From Carnobacterium maltaromaticum DSM 20342 (GTDB taxonomy: Bacteria > Bacillota > Bacilli > Lactobacillales > Carnobacteriaceae): a stretch of DNA of 64,000 nt. Each line of letters opens with the position of its first letter. Position 1 is the stretch's first letter. Both the position numbers and the translations under genes were made by a program. The stretch is from positions 3,483,130 to 3,547,129 of the forward strand of contig NZ_JQMX01000001.1 in assembly GCF_000744945.1 (NCBI RefSeq). Direction: 5' to 3'. Below are positions 8,988 to 18,715 of the stretch, piece after piece. A model generated the notes under the pieces. The model ran no database searches and was not told where the DNA came from. It saw only the letters and a program-made list of their open reading frames with translations.

Positions 8988-9062
8988 TCCTTCAGCAGGC
9001 TCTTAGCCGAATAAAAAACTAAGAAACTTTGGCTATACAAGAGTATAGCTTGAGCCTTATAA
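8988..9062 (-). promoter_or_regulatory. Folded leader of the UPF0104 gene
   Basis: On the minus strand GGCTC and GAGCC close a region containing CTATAC-TCTT-GTATAG and a GGCTA/TAGCC pairing, with TTTTTTATTCGGCT near the 3' side. It ends just before the ribosome site. It echoes the layout and the TTTTTATTCGGCT junction of the palindromic repeats, and may be a decayed relative. A TATACT -10 lies directly upstream. Confidence 0.4.
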
Positions 9063-9567
9063 GTATACCATTTTTTTTGTTGTTAGTTTAGTATTGTTTC
9101 TAATTATTAAAGTTTAGTTTATAGCTCTGAATGGATGAAAAGTATTCATTTTCAAAAAATTCTTAGCATAGTCCCTTTTTTTAAATTTTTTGAAGCTGTT
9201 ATTTTTACCATTTTTTTTAAAAGTTATCTCATATGATTGCTTAATAACCTAATTAAAGCTAAAATAAACTATTTCTTTTTTATAAAATTAAGAAATTTGA
9301 AAATAGTTGTTATTGTAATGTCTAACGATAGTTTCAAAATAAAGTAGAAATACATTTTTCGTAATATTTTAATGTTATTTATTTTTTTTAGAAAATATTT
9401 TCTATTGAAATAATCCTTTTAATTTTTTGTTCAAAAAACAGAAAATATTTAAAAAGAAATGAGATTGGTATTAGGTATACTATTTGTAGGCCTGGAATAA
9501 ATAAATGGAGTTAAGAGCATAACTTAACTGCTAATGGTTTACTATAGAAAGGAAGGGTTGATACCAT
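9063..9567. other. AT-rich intergenic region upstream of the Mga-like regulator
   Basis: About 500 bases of extremely AT-rich sequence between divergent genes, with no open frame of note. A TATACT near 9476 could be the -10 of the regulator. Such AT-rich tracts commonly carry bent promoter DNA; no clear operator repeat was found. Confidence 0.4.
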
Positions 9568-11100
9568 TTGAATGTATTTTTAGAAAGAATTTCTTTAAGA
9601 AAGATGTATTTGTTGTCTTTGCTTGATTCTGAAAAGCGTGGGTTTTCAATTAAAGAATTAGAACAAAAATTAGGTCATAATAGTAAAACAATTACTAAAA
9701 TGGTTCAATCATTAAAGATTGAGTTAGCACCTTGGCAAAATAGTATTACCCTAGTCACGAATAATGATCGAACATTATCTCTCAAAAAAAAAGCCAGTTT
9801 TTCTTTGGAAACAATCAATCTGTATTATTTAAAGGAGTCCTTTATATTCAAAGCATGTGATGCAATTTTTAATGAAGAATTTATTGATATTGCTACTTTT
9901 TCTAGTGCGAATTATATTAGTTACAGTACATTGTATGGCAGATTAAATGAAATTAAACCATTATTAGAACACTATTCAATTGAATTTAAAGCGAATAATA
10001 TGGCTTCTTTTGAAGGAGAAGAAAAACAGATTCGTTACTTCTTTTATCATTTCTATTGGAGTACACATTGGGGTATGGAGTGGCCTTTTCAAAAAATTGA
10101 TAAGAACCAGTTTTGTGAAATAATAAAACGAATTGAAGGATTACGAAAAACAACTACTTTATATATTTCAGAGCAAGAATCAATTGCATTTTGGTTAGGC
10201 GTTATAACGACTCGAATTAACCTCGGGCATACTATTGAGCAGGTGGGGTTATACAATTCAATTATTGATGACAATAGTGCATTTACTTATTTTAAAAATG
10301 CTTTATTAGAAGAGTTTAAGCAGTTATTTCCTACTATAAGTGAATCAGATTTACTAAACGAAATTCAATTTTTATATGTTGTTATGTATTCGAATGATTA
10401 TTTTGAAATGGATGATCCTCAGATTAGTGAAACGTTAATTTTTTCACAAAATCGTAATGGTGAAATTTTTGGAGCAACCAATCATTGGTTAAAAGTTTGC
10501 AGTGATTTTTTTGAGGTATCTTTATCTGCTGCTGAATACGGAGCAATTTATGCTAATTTGATTCATTTACATGCGGAGATAGCCTTTTTTAAAGGAAATA
10601 TTTCGGTTTTTTTTAATGACTATTTAGAAGTTAGTCATATAAAAGATGAAACCAATGATTTTTATGACTCACTAATGGATTTTTTCTACCAAAAACTAAT
10701 TGAAAATAAAAAATACAAGAAAATTTTTATAAATAAAGAACGTTTGTTACCTAGATATAAAATGATTGCACGTAAATTCATTAACATTGATAGTCAAAAA
10801 AATAGCATTAAAGTTCACTTGATTTCAGTCTACGGGAACAAAAAATTAGCGTATTTACAAAACTTAATCAATCGATCAAATGAGGAACATCTAGAATTTT
10901 CTGAGGATTACAACAATGTTGATTTAATTGTTTCTGATCGCCTTTATGCAGGAATCAGCCAATTAAATACGCCTATGATTATTTGGGGCGAAGAGCCTGA
11001 TGAAAATGATTTAGCTGAAGTAAACAAGGTCATCAAAAAAATATCATTTGATAAGATGCATAAGAAACTAGTAAAGTATACTCATTTTCCAGCCATTTAA
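9568..11100 (+). CDS. Mga-like helix-turn-helix regulator
   Basis: A 510-residue protein. The N-terminal 70 residues hold a winged helix (RGFSIKELEQKLGHNSKTI) followed by a second helix-turn-helix around residues 110-150 (SSANYISYSTLYGRLNEI), then a PRD-like helical middle and a C-terminal EIIB-like segment (KVHLISVYGN). This is the layout of the Mga/AtxA family, which activates surface and virulence genes in response to sugar status. The start is a TTG with GGAAGGG 10 bases upstream; an ATG 12 codons inside is the alternative. Its place just before the WxL cluster makes it the probable activator. Confidence 0.8.
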   Translation: MNVFLERISLRKMYLLSLLDSEKRGFSIKELEQKLGHNSKTITKMVQSLKIELAPWQNSITLVTNNDRTLSLKKKASFSLETINLYYLKESFIFKACDAIFNEEFIDIATFSSANYISYSTLYGRLNEIKPLLEHYSIEFKANNMASFEGEEKQIRYFFYHFYWSTHWGMEWPFQKIDKNQFCEIIKRIEGLRKTTTLYISEQESIAFWLGVITTRINLGHTIEQVGLYNSIIDDNSAFTYFKNALLEEFKQLFPTISESDLLNEIQFLYVVMYSNDYFEMDDPQISETLIFSQNRNGEIFGATNHWLKVCSDFFEVSLSAAEYGAIYANLIHLHAEIAFFKGNISVFFNDYLEVSHIKDETNDFYDSLMDFFYQKLIENKKYKKIFINKERLLPRYKMIARKFINIDSQKNSIKVHLISVYGNKKLAYLQNLINRSNEEHLEFSEDYNNVDLIVSDRLYAGISQLNTPMIIWGEEPDENDLAEVNKVIKKISFDKMHKKLVKYTHFPAI

Positions 11101-11115
11101 TGGTTGGTTTTTTTA
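11089..11115 (+). terminator. Terminator overlapping the Mga-like stop codon
   Basis: CCAGCCAT-TTA-ATGGTTGG forms a stem whose loop contains the TAA stop, followed by seven T residues. Confidence 0.75.
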
Positions 11116-11431
11116 TTTAAGATTTCATTTCATTTTATTTGAATACGCCTTTTAGGAATTAAATAAAAGAGTACTAGTAATCTAAAATTAAAAAGTATAA
11201 TTTTAACTGTTTTAGTTATTTTATGAAAAATATGAATTTAAAAAAAAAAAAAATGAGTGTCTATAGTCTAGAATAGGGTTTGTGAGCTTTCTTTAACCAG
11301 TGGGTAGTTGTTTTATGAGAAGGCAGAATCGGTCTATTTATTTTATTCTCGCTAAACAACTTATTCATTATAGAAGAAGGAGTCACTTTTTATAATAAGT
11401 AGGTGTGGAGCTACATTAAGGAGGAGGTATA
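11116..11431 (+). promoter_or_regulatory. Promoter and long leader of the WxL surface operon
   Basis: Contains a run of 14 A residues directly upstream of CTATAGTCTAGAATAGG, which offers a -10 (TATAGT or TAGAAT) but no -35, as expected for an activator-dependent promoter. About 150 bases of leader follow, ending in AAGGAGGAGG. The A-tract is a plausible site for activator-bound bent DNA. Confidence 0.45.
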
Positions 11432-14400
11432 ATGATACGTTATAAAAAGAGAATACTAGTGTTGACTATTGCGATTTTTTTATCCATAGGTCTGGGTATT
11501 GGTGCTGTCAATCAATTCATTAGTAGCTCTGGTGGTCGGGTGGAGGCAGATTCAGGAGTAAAATTGGTAGCTGACAAAAAAGAACTGACTTTGGGAACCG
11601 CTGCTGTTTTGACGATTAAAAGGGAATTTAGAGATGAAAGTAAAACAGATAATCTTCTTTCAGTTAAGTTACCAGAGGGCATCACTTTTTCAGAGTCTAA
11701 GACGAAAGAGTTAAATGACGAAAAAGGGGTGAAATCGATTGCATGGAATGCTGAAAAACAGCAAATTGAAGTTTCGCTTATAGAGACAAAGGATGAAGTG
11801 AACATCCAACTTTCTATTATAGGGAATAAGGTTGGTAATTATCAATTAAATGCTGAATTATCTGGTGAGCAATCAAATGTAATTGATTTAGCTGTGATCG
11901 AGAATCAAATTGATTTTGCTAAACAGGGAACAGATGAATCAGAGTCTTTACTGGATAATGATTTATTACTGAATCAAATTACGCCCTTTATAGCAACTGG
12001 ATATACAGATATTCATCAATATCCAGGAATTAAGGTCATCCCAAAAACAGAATCAACATCAACGGCTCCTTATGTGATACCTGGGAAAAATTCTTTTGTC
12101 ATGCAACTCTCTGAAGGCACAACTTATACAGCTGTGGGTGAAGGAATTTATGATAACACAGACAATAAGTATAAAGGCTCTTTAAGAGGGTATGTTTTTG
12201 AAGATAGCTCAAAATTAACGAACCCAACAGCTCCAAGATATATACTTGCTACAAAAGTAGGTATTTATAAAGGGAATTGGATTGATGTAAGAGTTGTCGT
12301 GGATGAAGTGCGGGTTCGAAGGAAGAATTTTAACAATCAAAACCCAAATGAAAATGGCCTGTCGGAGTCAGCTGAGTTTGGTGTGGCAACGGTCACTTAC
12401 GAAGATCGAGGTATAAATTATCCGGAATCTTATAGTTCAACTAAATATGGTGATTATTTCATGGCAGTTGGAACACTAAAAAACTCTAGTAATGATGATT
12501 ATTATAGTTACCATTATGAATTTTATGACAATCAAACAGGAACTAAGTTAAATGATATCTCGGGAATGTGGAATTTTCAACGACAAAATAAATTCAAACA
12601 AACCGATATTCGAAATGATGCTAAGCACATGTCCTCTATTTTTGCGTCGGATGCAGCAGCAAAACCGTCGACAGTTACCTATAAAACAGAACCAATTCAA
12701 GCTGGTTTTGATCGTTTTTTTGGTGATGCAGGTAGTGTTGCGACGGAAGATACCTATTTAACAACGTTGTTTGACAATATTGCAGATTATCCAATTGGTA
12801 TGACTGCACAAGGAAATACGAGTGAGACTTCTACAGCTAATGGAATGATATTAATGTATAATCAAACGCCTTTAGCGCGGATTTATCCATCTAATCCAGA
12901 AGTGATTGGTGAAAGAACAACAGATAATCCAATGAGAATGAAGTATCAAATCTTACAAAATATTCCAGCTCAAAAGAGTGCCTATTATTCAACTGACTTT
13001 CAGATCAGTTCTGAACTTCCAGTCGAATATGATTTTGATTTAAGTACAGTTAAGGTTCAGAATGTTTTGGATAATACTGAAATTACGGATCAATTTACGG
13101 CTAGTTATGATGGAAGTAATAAGAATAAACTGATTTTAAAAGCTGTGAATCCATTAGATGATGCATTTAACAATAAAATGTATCGGATTTTAGTTGAGGC
13201 TCTACCGAATGAAAAATTTGATCTTAATGAATATAAGAATAAAGTTGGACATCGAGAAAAACAATATGATTTAGATACAAGTTATATTCAAGTTCCTTTA
13301 ACAGCAAAAAATACGTTTAATACCGGGAATGTTTTATTAGGAACGGTTACCCAAGCGGCAGAAGTTGAAACTGATCCTACTAAAGATAAAGCAATTTCGT
13401 ATATGCTTTATCGCGGAATACCAGATGCTGATCCATTAGATGGGAAAAAAGTTGCGATTGGAGCAGATTGGGACAAGCTAGATCCAGTTGATTTTATTGT
13501 TCCAGGAACTTTAAGAACAGATACTGGTTCACCGAATGACGAACCAATTAAAATTACGGGTTTTTATAATACGCCTGATACTTCTAAAAAAGGCGAGGCT
13601 GATGTTTGGGTTGTGATTGAAACAGCCCAAGGCGTAGAAGCTAAAATAAAAGTGAAAATTTTAATTGAAAATGGGGATCCAATTCCTGATGTTCAAATTC
13701 AGGAAATGATCAAAAATAACACACAAAGTTTAGATTTTTCAACAAATCAAACAGCGCATATTCAAGATGAACTAACTTTCCAAGGAAAAATTACGAAGGC
13801 AGTTGAAGGCTCAATTTGGAATAAAGCTATTATTTCAATAACAGTGCCAGAAGGTGTTGAACTTCCTACTGTTTCTAGTGTCAAGTTAAGTGATGGAACA
13901 AGTGAAATCCCTGCAACTATTACAATTGACGGACGGAAAATTACTGCGAAGTTAACAAACTCAGTTACAGCAACAGAAGCGATGTATTTAAAATTCGATA
14001 CAAAAGTTCTAGATGCAGCACTTGGCCAAAGTTACACATCAACAACGGAGGCAACAGGGGAAGATAGCAATCAAGATCCTGTAACTAGCTCTAGTTCGGC
14101 TAATTTGGCTGTGCTTGACTATAGCGATCCAATGATTACTTTTGAACCTAAAGTAGAAAAGAAAATAACAGGTGGAGATTGGGAAGAAAATAAAAATGTT
14201 AAACCTGGTAATGCAGTTCGATTTACGATTCAAAGCTCGTTGAAAAATGCATATACTGTTTGGAAAAATCAAAAAATCGTTGTAGATCTACCAGAAGGTT
14301 TGGACTCTATTGTGTTGTCAACTAGTGTGACAATTGTTCGTCCTGGGAAACCAGATGTTGAGTTGACGAATGGCGGATTAACAAAGTTTGAAAAAATAGG

Positions 14401-15016
14401 GAATCAAATTATTTTTGAAACAACTGATCCTCAATATCAATTTACTGAAATGGATAGCCGAATTCGTTTTAATTATACCGCTAATGTCATGGTTGAAGCA
14501 GTGACGAAATCACCGTTGGAAACACTTGTACACATGAGTGGATTAAATTCACGTAATGAAGCAGTAGGTTTGCCAAATCAATTAATTTCATTAGATGTAA
14601 CGGAGGGAATCCTTGATTTCTCAGCTACAGATCAAGTTGATTTTAAAACCAATGATTTAATCAGTACTGGAACTGTTATTCATGATCCAAAAGCCGATTT
14701 TGTAGTGAACATTACGGATAGTCGTGGAATTGCAAATGCGCCATGGTCGATTAATGCAGAAGTATCAAAAGAATTTAAAAATGGTGATCGACTATTAAAT
14801 GGCAATCTATTTTTTGTGGATCAAGCAGGTAATTCCTTGCCTTTAAGCAAAGGTGCTGCCCAACCAATCATACAAAACGATAGTTCTTTAACGAGTCAAC
14901 AAATTGTTTGGAAAAATAATGAAGGAAAAGGTTTATTTTTAAAGCAACGTGCAGGTATGAATGTATCAGGTAGCTATAGTGGTGAAATTACTTGGACTTT
15001 AAGTGTAGGACCTTAA
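11432..15016 (+). CDS. Large WxL-domain surface protein
   Basis: An 1194-residue secreted protein. Residues 1-40 are a signal peptide (basic MIRYKKR, hydrophobic core, cleavage near VEADS). The middle is a string of beta-rich, Ig-like or DUF11-like segments with repeated SVTVPEG-like and TEATGED motifs. The C-terminal 100 residues read as a WxL domain: IANAPWSINAEV, then LNGNLFFVD, and the closing SGEITWTLSVGP. WxL domains bind peptidoglycan non-covalently. No LPxTG motif is seen. Ribosome site AAGGAGGAGG. First gene of the surface cluster, 20 bases before the next start. Confidence 0.85.
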   Translation: MIRYKKRILVLTIAIFLSIGLGIGAVNQFISSSGGRVEADSGVKLVADKKELTLGTAAVLTIKREFRDESKTDNLLSVKLPEGITFSESKTKELNDEKGVKSIAWNAEKQQIEVSLIETKDEVNIQLSIIGNKVGNYQLNAELSGEQSNVIDLAVIENQIDFAKQGTDESESLLDNDLLLNQITPFIATGYTDIHQYPGIKVIPKTESTSTAPYVIPGKNSFVMQLSEGTTYTAVGEGIYDNTDNKYKGSLRGYVFEDSSKLTNPTAPRYILATKVGIYKGNWIDVRVVVDEVRVRRKNFNNQNPNENGLSESAEFGVATVTYEDRGINYPESYSSTKYGDYFMAVGTLKNSSNDDYYSYHYEFYDNQTGTKLNDISGMWNFQRQNKFKQTDIRNDAKHMSSIFASDAAAKPSTVTYKTEPIQAGFDRFFGDAGSVATEDTYLTTLFDNIADYPIGMTAQGNTSETSTANGMILMYNQTPLARIYPSNPEVIGERTTDNPMRMKYQILQNIPAQKSAYYSTDFQISSELPVEYDFDLSTVKVQNVLDNTEITDQFTASYDGSNKNKLILKAVNPLDDAFNNKMYRILVEALPNEKFDLNEYKNKVGHREKQYDLDTSYIQVPLTAKNTFNTGNVLLGTVTQAAEVETDPTKDKAISYMLYRGIPDADPLDGKKVAIGADWDKLDPVDFIVPGTLRTDTGSPNDEPIKITGFYNTPDTSKKGEADVWVVIETAQGVEAKIKVKILIENGDPIPDVQIQEMIKNNTQSLDFSTNQTAHIQDELTFQGKITKAVEGSIWNKAIISITVPEGVELPTVSSVKLSDGTSEIPATITIDGRKITAKLTNSVTATEAMYLKFDTKVLDAALGQSYTSTTEATGEDSNQDPVTSSSSANLAVLDYSDPMITFEPKVEKKITGGDWEENKNVKPGNAVRFTIQSSLKNAYTVWKNQKIVVDLPEGLDSIVLSTSVTIVRPGKPDVELTNGGLTKFEKIGNQIIFETTDPQYQFTEMDSRIRFNYTANVMVEAVTKSPLETLVHMSGLNSRNEAVGLPNQLISLDVTEGILDFSATDQVDFKTNDLISTGTVIHDPKADFVVNITDSRGIANAPWSINAEVSKEFKNGDRLLNGNLFFVDQAGNSLPLSKGAAQPIIQNDSSLTSQQIVWKNNEGKGLFLKQRAGMNVSGSYSGEITWTLSVGP

Positions 15017-15036
15017 TAAAAGGAGGAATTAAAATA

Positions 15037-16098
15037 ATGTCAATTAAATTTAACTCTCTTCTTTCAAAAGGTGTTCTATTTCTGGGGTTGTTAGCACTGG
15101 TAGGGTTCTTGAGTGGCTCAGCTGGAAAGCAAGCAATGGCAAGTGAGATGGAATCTACAGTTGGAATAGAGTTTACAGGTGAAGGTACTAAAATAAAATT
15201 ACCAGATACAGGGGGAGACAAAATAGATGTAGAAGTACCAAATAGTGGCACTTCTACAGGGGACAATTATTTACCACAAACTGGTGAAAGTAAAAGCTAT
15301 TATCAGTGGTTTTTATTTGGTCTTTTAATGGTCGTTATAGCTTTATATCGTTTAATAAAAAGTCGGAAAATGAATATCAAAAATTTAAATGCAACAAAAT
15401 TTAGTCTTTTTGGATTACTGTTACTCCTCTTACTGTCTCCAAGACAAGTTGAAGCGGTTGATGGTGGTCAGATGAAAACTGAAGGTGATGTAGGTTTCCG
15501 GAAAAATACAGATATTACTCCTCCGGTAGACCCGCTTAATCCAGATAAACCTCTAGAACCATTTAAACCACCTACTGCAGGACCATTAAGCTTAAATTAT
15601 GTTTCTGATATACAATTTGGTTCTTATGATTTAGCAGATTCAGAAACTATTTTTTACGCGTCTTTGGATACCATCAAGTACGCTGATTCTTCAAAACAAC
15701 GTTTTAAACGACCTAATTTTGTGGAATTAACAGATAATAGGGGATTGAATACTGGTTGGCGATTAACTGTTAAACAAAATGGACAGTTAAAAAATGCGGA
15801 TGGAGCAGAATTAAATGGTGCAAAATTAGCGTTTAACAATACTTCTATCGTCTCTTTGGATGAAATTACTGCAACACCGACTGGATTTACAAAGGATGCA
15901 GTCCTATTAAATGATAATCAAAATGTGTTAGTCATGGCTGCTGAAAATGGAACCGGTATGGGGAGCTGGAGTGTTAATTTCGGACAAGACGATACTGAAG
16001 GTGAAAGAAGCATTTCTTTAACTGTTCCAAAAGATTCCGTTAAAGAAAAAGGTCATTATACAACTAGCTTAACTTGGACCCTAAGCGATTCAATTTAG
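15037..16098 (+). CDS. LPxTG-anchored protein fused in frame to a WxL-domain protein
   Basis: A 353-residue chain that looks like two surface proteins joined. Residues 1-111 are a complete sortase substrate: signal peptide ending AMAS, short linker, LPQTGE at about 86, membrane helix YQWFLFGLLMVVIALY and tail KSRK. From M112 a second signal peptide begins (MNIKNLNATKFSLFG, a Leu-rich core and cleavage near QVEA), then a Pro-rich linker and a WxL domain ending LTWTLSDSI. In csc clusters these are normally separate genes. The frame is unbroken from ATG 15037. An internal start at M112 has only a poor CGGA site. Confidence 0.85.
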   Translation: MSIKFNSLLSKGVLFLGLLALVGFLSGSAGKQAMASEMESTVGIEFTGEGTKIKLPDTGGDKIDVEVPNSGTSTGDNYLPQTGESKSYYQWFLFGLLMVVIALYRLIKSRKMNIKNLNATKFSLFGLLLLLLLSPRQVEAVDGGQMKTEGDVGFRKNTDITPPVDPLNPDKPLEPFKPPTAGPLSLNYVSDIQFGSYDLADSETIFYASLDTIKYADSSKQRFKRPNFVELTDNRGLNTGWRLTVKQNGQLKNADGAELNGAKLAFNNTSIVSLDEITATPTGFTKDAVLLNDNQNVLVMAAENGTGMGSWSVNFGQDDTEGERSISLTVPKDSVKEKGHYTTSLTWTLSDSI

Positions 16099-16173
16099 TA
16101 ACTGAATGATTCAATCCAAGCAATTAGATTGAACAGTTAAAATAAACCAGATTTTATACTAGGAGGAAGAAAA

Positions 16174-16989
16174 ATGAAATTAAAACAAGTACGAAAAATC
16201 GGATTAATCTCAGCAGTGAGTGCATTAACACTGTTTTCATCAGCACTACCAGCTTTTGCGGTTGATAAATCGGTGACTACTCAAGGGGATGTTGGCTTTG
16301 AGAAAGATGAATCAGGAACAACCGATCCTTTAGATCCAGAAAAACCTGATCCGTTAGAACCTTTTGTCCCAGTTGATCCGCCAACGCCAACAACTGGTGC
16401 GCTACGCTTAGATGTGACTCCATTCTTTCATTTTGGCACAAATAATAAAATTGTAGCAACGAAACAAAATTATTATGCATTATTTGCAAGAGGAGTAAAA
16501 TTTGGTGAAACAGAAGAATCGGATGTTCCTAACTATTTGCAAGTTACAGATGCGCGCGGTGGAAATAAAGGCTTCAAAGTTTCTGTTAAAACGAATGGAA
16601 CCTTTACTTCTGGAACAGACAAAATAGAAAATACTAAAATAACATTGAAAAATTTTAGTGTGAATTCTGGTAGTGAGATTAAAGATTCTACAGTATTTCC
16701 AACAGTTTCAGCAACTCCAATTGTGATTAGTGATAATCAAGCACATGATTTATTAAGTGCAGCAGTAGGACAAGGATATGGGATTTGGACAATGCCAATG
16801 GGAAGTTCTACAGAAAAAACTTCAGGTAAAGGTAAGGATGGTACAGATACTGAAGGAACTGTTGATGCAACTAAAGAGGGACGCAATCCTGCTGTCCAAT
16901 TAACCATTCCAGCTGGCCAAGTTATTAAAGATAATACGGCTACACCTTATGTAACAGATTTAAACTGGACTATTTCAGATAGCATATAA
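16174..16989 (+). CDS. WxL-domain surface protein
   Basis: A 271-residue exported protein with signal peptide MKLKQVRKIGLISAVSALTL, cleaved near AFA-VDK. A mature start VTTQGDVGFEKDESG is followed by a proline/aspartate linker (DPLDPEKPDPLEP) and the WxL domain from about residue 70, with FFHFGTN, LQVTDARGGNKGF, GYGIWTM and the closing LNWTISDSI. The WxL proteins are held by the DUF916/DUF3324 protein and peptidoglycan. Closest in linker style to the second half of the preceding fusion protein, suggesting duplication. AGGAGGAAG ribosome site. Confidence 0.9.
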   Translation: MKLKQVRKIGLISAVSALTLFSSALPAFAVDKSVTTQGDVGFEKDESGTTDPLDPEKPDPLEPFVPVDPPTPTTGALRLDVTPFFHFGTNNKIVATKQNYYALFARGVKFGETEESDVPNYLQVTDARGGNKGFKVSVKTNGTFTSGTDKIENTKITLKNFSVNSGSEIKDSTVFPTVSATPIVISDNQAHDLLSAAVGQGYGIWTMPMGSSTEKTSGKGKDGTDTEGTVDATKEGRNPAVQLTIPAGQVIKDNTATPYVTDLNWTISDSI

Positions 16990-17011
16990 TTTATTAGGAG
17001 GATTTTGAAAA

Positions 17012-17824
17012 ATGAAAAAACAAATTTTAGCAACAGCATTATTAAGTGGGTTAATTTTAGTTACTTTTGTACCAGCAGCATCAGCTTTAGATAAAACAGC
17101 TGATACTAAGGGATCTGTCCAATTTGAAAAAGTTGGAGAAAATGAAGTTGGTGAAGTAGTTAAGCCAGATACAGAAGACAAACCAGAAAATATTATTGTT
17201 CCAGAAGGCGGAGGCAATACAACCGGTCCTTTGAGATTGCAACATGTTCCAGATATTAAATTTGGTACAGTTACTTTTAAAACTGGGAATACAAAACATC
17301 AAGCAATTCTTGAGAACTATACAAAGGACGGTGTAGCTGGAGATCAAGCAATTCCTCAGTTTGTTCAAGTAACTGATGAGCGTGGTGATGACACAGGTAC
17401 TTGGAAAGTTACTGTTTCAGGAACAACCTTTAAAGAAAAAGTCGCTGGTGGCGGACCTGCAACGGTTCCAGAATTAGTGAATACTAAAATCGTAGTGAAG
17501 CAACAAAAATTCTTTAATACGGTGACAGACTATGCAACTCCTGTAGTTAGTGCAGAAACACTTGTATCTGGATTTACTGGAACAGAATTAACTATTCCAA
17601 CAAATGGAACGGATTCTGTTTTAGTTATGCAAACAAAAGCAGGAAAATCAACAAATGGTTCGAAAACTTCGGTAGTCTTTAATTCTGACTATACAGACGC
17701 TTCATCCTATGTTGTTGGAGAAAAAAATGCTGGAATTATTTTAGATAAAGCAAATGGGGATAATATTGTTGTTGATAAAGCCTATGAAAGTGATTTGACT
17801 TGGACTTTAAGTGATTCAATTTAA
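17012..17824 (+). CDS. WxL-domain surface protein
   Basis: A 270-residue exported protein. Signal peptide MKKQILATALLSGLILVTF with cleavage after ASA. The mature chain starts with TADTKGSVQFEKVGENEVG, an Asp/Glu/Pro linker, then GGGNTTGPLRLQHVPDIKFG and the WxL core VQVTDERGDDTGTWKVTV, closing with LTWTLSDSI. It shares KAGKSTNGSKTSVVFN with the next gene, so the two are recent paralogues. Only 22 bases separate it from the previous stop, with TTAGGAGG between, fitting co-transcription. Confidence 0.9.
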   Translation: MKKQILATALLSGLILVTFVPAASALDKTADTKGSVQFEKVGENEVGEVVKPDTEDKPENIIVPEGGGNTTGPLRLQHVPDIKFGTVTFKTGNTKHQAILENYTKDGVAGDQAIPQFVQVTDERGDDTGTWKVTVSGTTFKEKVAGGGPATVPELVNTKIVVKQQKFFNTVTDYATPVVSAETLVSGFTGTELTIPTNGTDSVLVMQTKAGKSTNGSKTSVVFNSDYTDASSYVVGEKNAGIILDKANGDNIVVDKAYESDLTWTLSDSI

Positions 17825-17853
17825 AGTCTATTAAAATAAAAGGAGAAAATAAA

Positions 17854-18669
17854 ATGAAATTAACTAAAGTAGCAGTTATCGCATTAGTTTCAACTGTTGG
17901 ACTGTCTGGCTTAGCCGCAACAGCTAATGCTGCCGTTAATGAAAGTGTACCAACAAAAGGAAAAGTAGAATTTAAAGCACCAACGAATCCAACCGGTCCT
18001 GTAGTCAAGCCAGATACAGAGGACACAGAAATTGAAACAGAGGGTGGACATACTACAGGGACGTTGAGAATTGAGCATGCACCCCACATTAATTTTGGTA
18101 AAGTCATTTATCGTGCTGGGAATCAAACCTTCCAAGCGAATAATGAGAGTTACACGTACACTAGTGGAGCCGTTACTGAAACTCAATATATTCCTAATTT
18201 TTTACAAGTAACAGACGAACGAGGTATTGAAGCAGAATGGGCAGTCACAGTTTCATCAACAGTGCTTACAGCTAGTGCAACGGATAAACTTGATAATACA
18301 AAAATTGTACTAAAAGAACAAAAACTAACCAATAATGTTTTTGATTATGTAGTCCCAGCATCTACTTCAGATCGGATTACAGGTTTTTCTGGATCAGCCA
18401 TTGAGATTCCAACGGATGGTACTAATAGTGTAGAAATTTTAAAAACAAAAGCTGGAAAATCAACAAACGGGTCAAAATCTTCAATTGTCTTTAATTCAGC
18501 TTATACAGAGAGCACAAATTATGTTGCTCCACAAGATCCAGCAAATGAAACAGATGCTCCAATCGGGAAAAACTCAGGAATTACTTTGGTAAAACCACAG
18601 TCAGATTCTGTTAACGTCGGAAAAGTTTATCAAGCAGATTTAGTCTGGACAATATCTAGCGCTATATAG
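17854..18669 (+). CDS. WxL-domain surface protein
   Basis: A 271-residue paralogue of the preceding gene. Signal peptide MKLTKVAVIALVSTVGLSG, cleavage near ANA-AVN. It has the same HTTGTLRIEHAPHINFG block, LQVTDERGIEAEWAVTV, KAGKSTNGSKSSIVFN and the end LVWTISSAI. The linker is shorter and acidic. A ribosome site AAAGGAG follows the previous stop by about 20 bases. Probably displayed on the cell wall through its WxL domain together with its siblings; any specific ligand is unknown. Confidence 0.9.
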   Translation: MKLTKVAVIALVSTVGLSGLAATANAAVNESVPTKGKVEFKAPTNPTGPVVKPDTEDTEIETEGGHTTGTLRIEHAPHINFGKVIYRAGNQTFQANNESYTYTSGAVTETQYIPNFLQVTDERGIEAEWAVTVSSTVLTASATDKLDNTKIVLKEQKLTNNVFDYVVPASTSDRITGFSGSAIEIPTDGTNSVEILKTKAGKSTNGSKSSIVFNSAYTESTNYVAPQDPANETDAPIGKNSGITLVKPQSDSVNVGKVYQADLVWTISSAI

Positions 18670-18715
18670 GAACAATGAAATAAAAAAATAAAACTAAATT
18701 AAAGGATGGGAAAAA

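Noticed and set aside
8988..9062. tRNA-like cloverleaf
   Set aside because: There is no GTTCGAATC T-loop or CCA-type acceptor stem; only hairpins.
14992..15036. Earlier start for the LPxTG-WxL fusion inside the preceding gene
   Set aside because: The extra 15 residues precede a proper ribosome site AAAGGAGG and signal peptide at ATG 15037.
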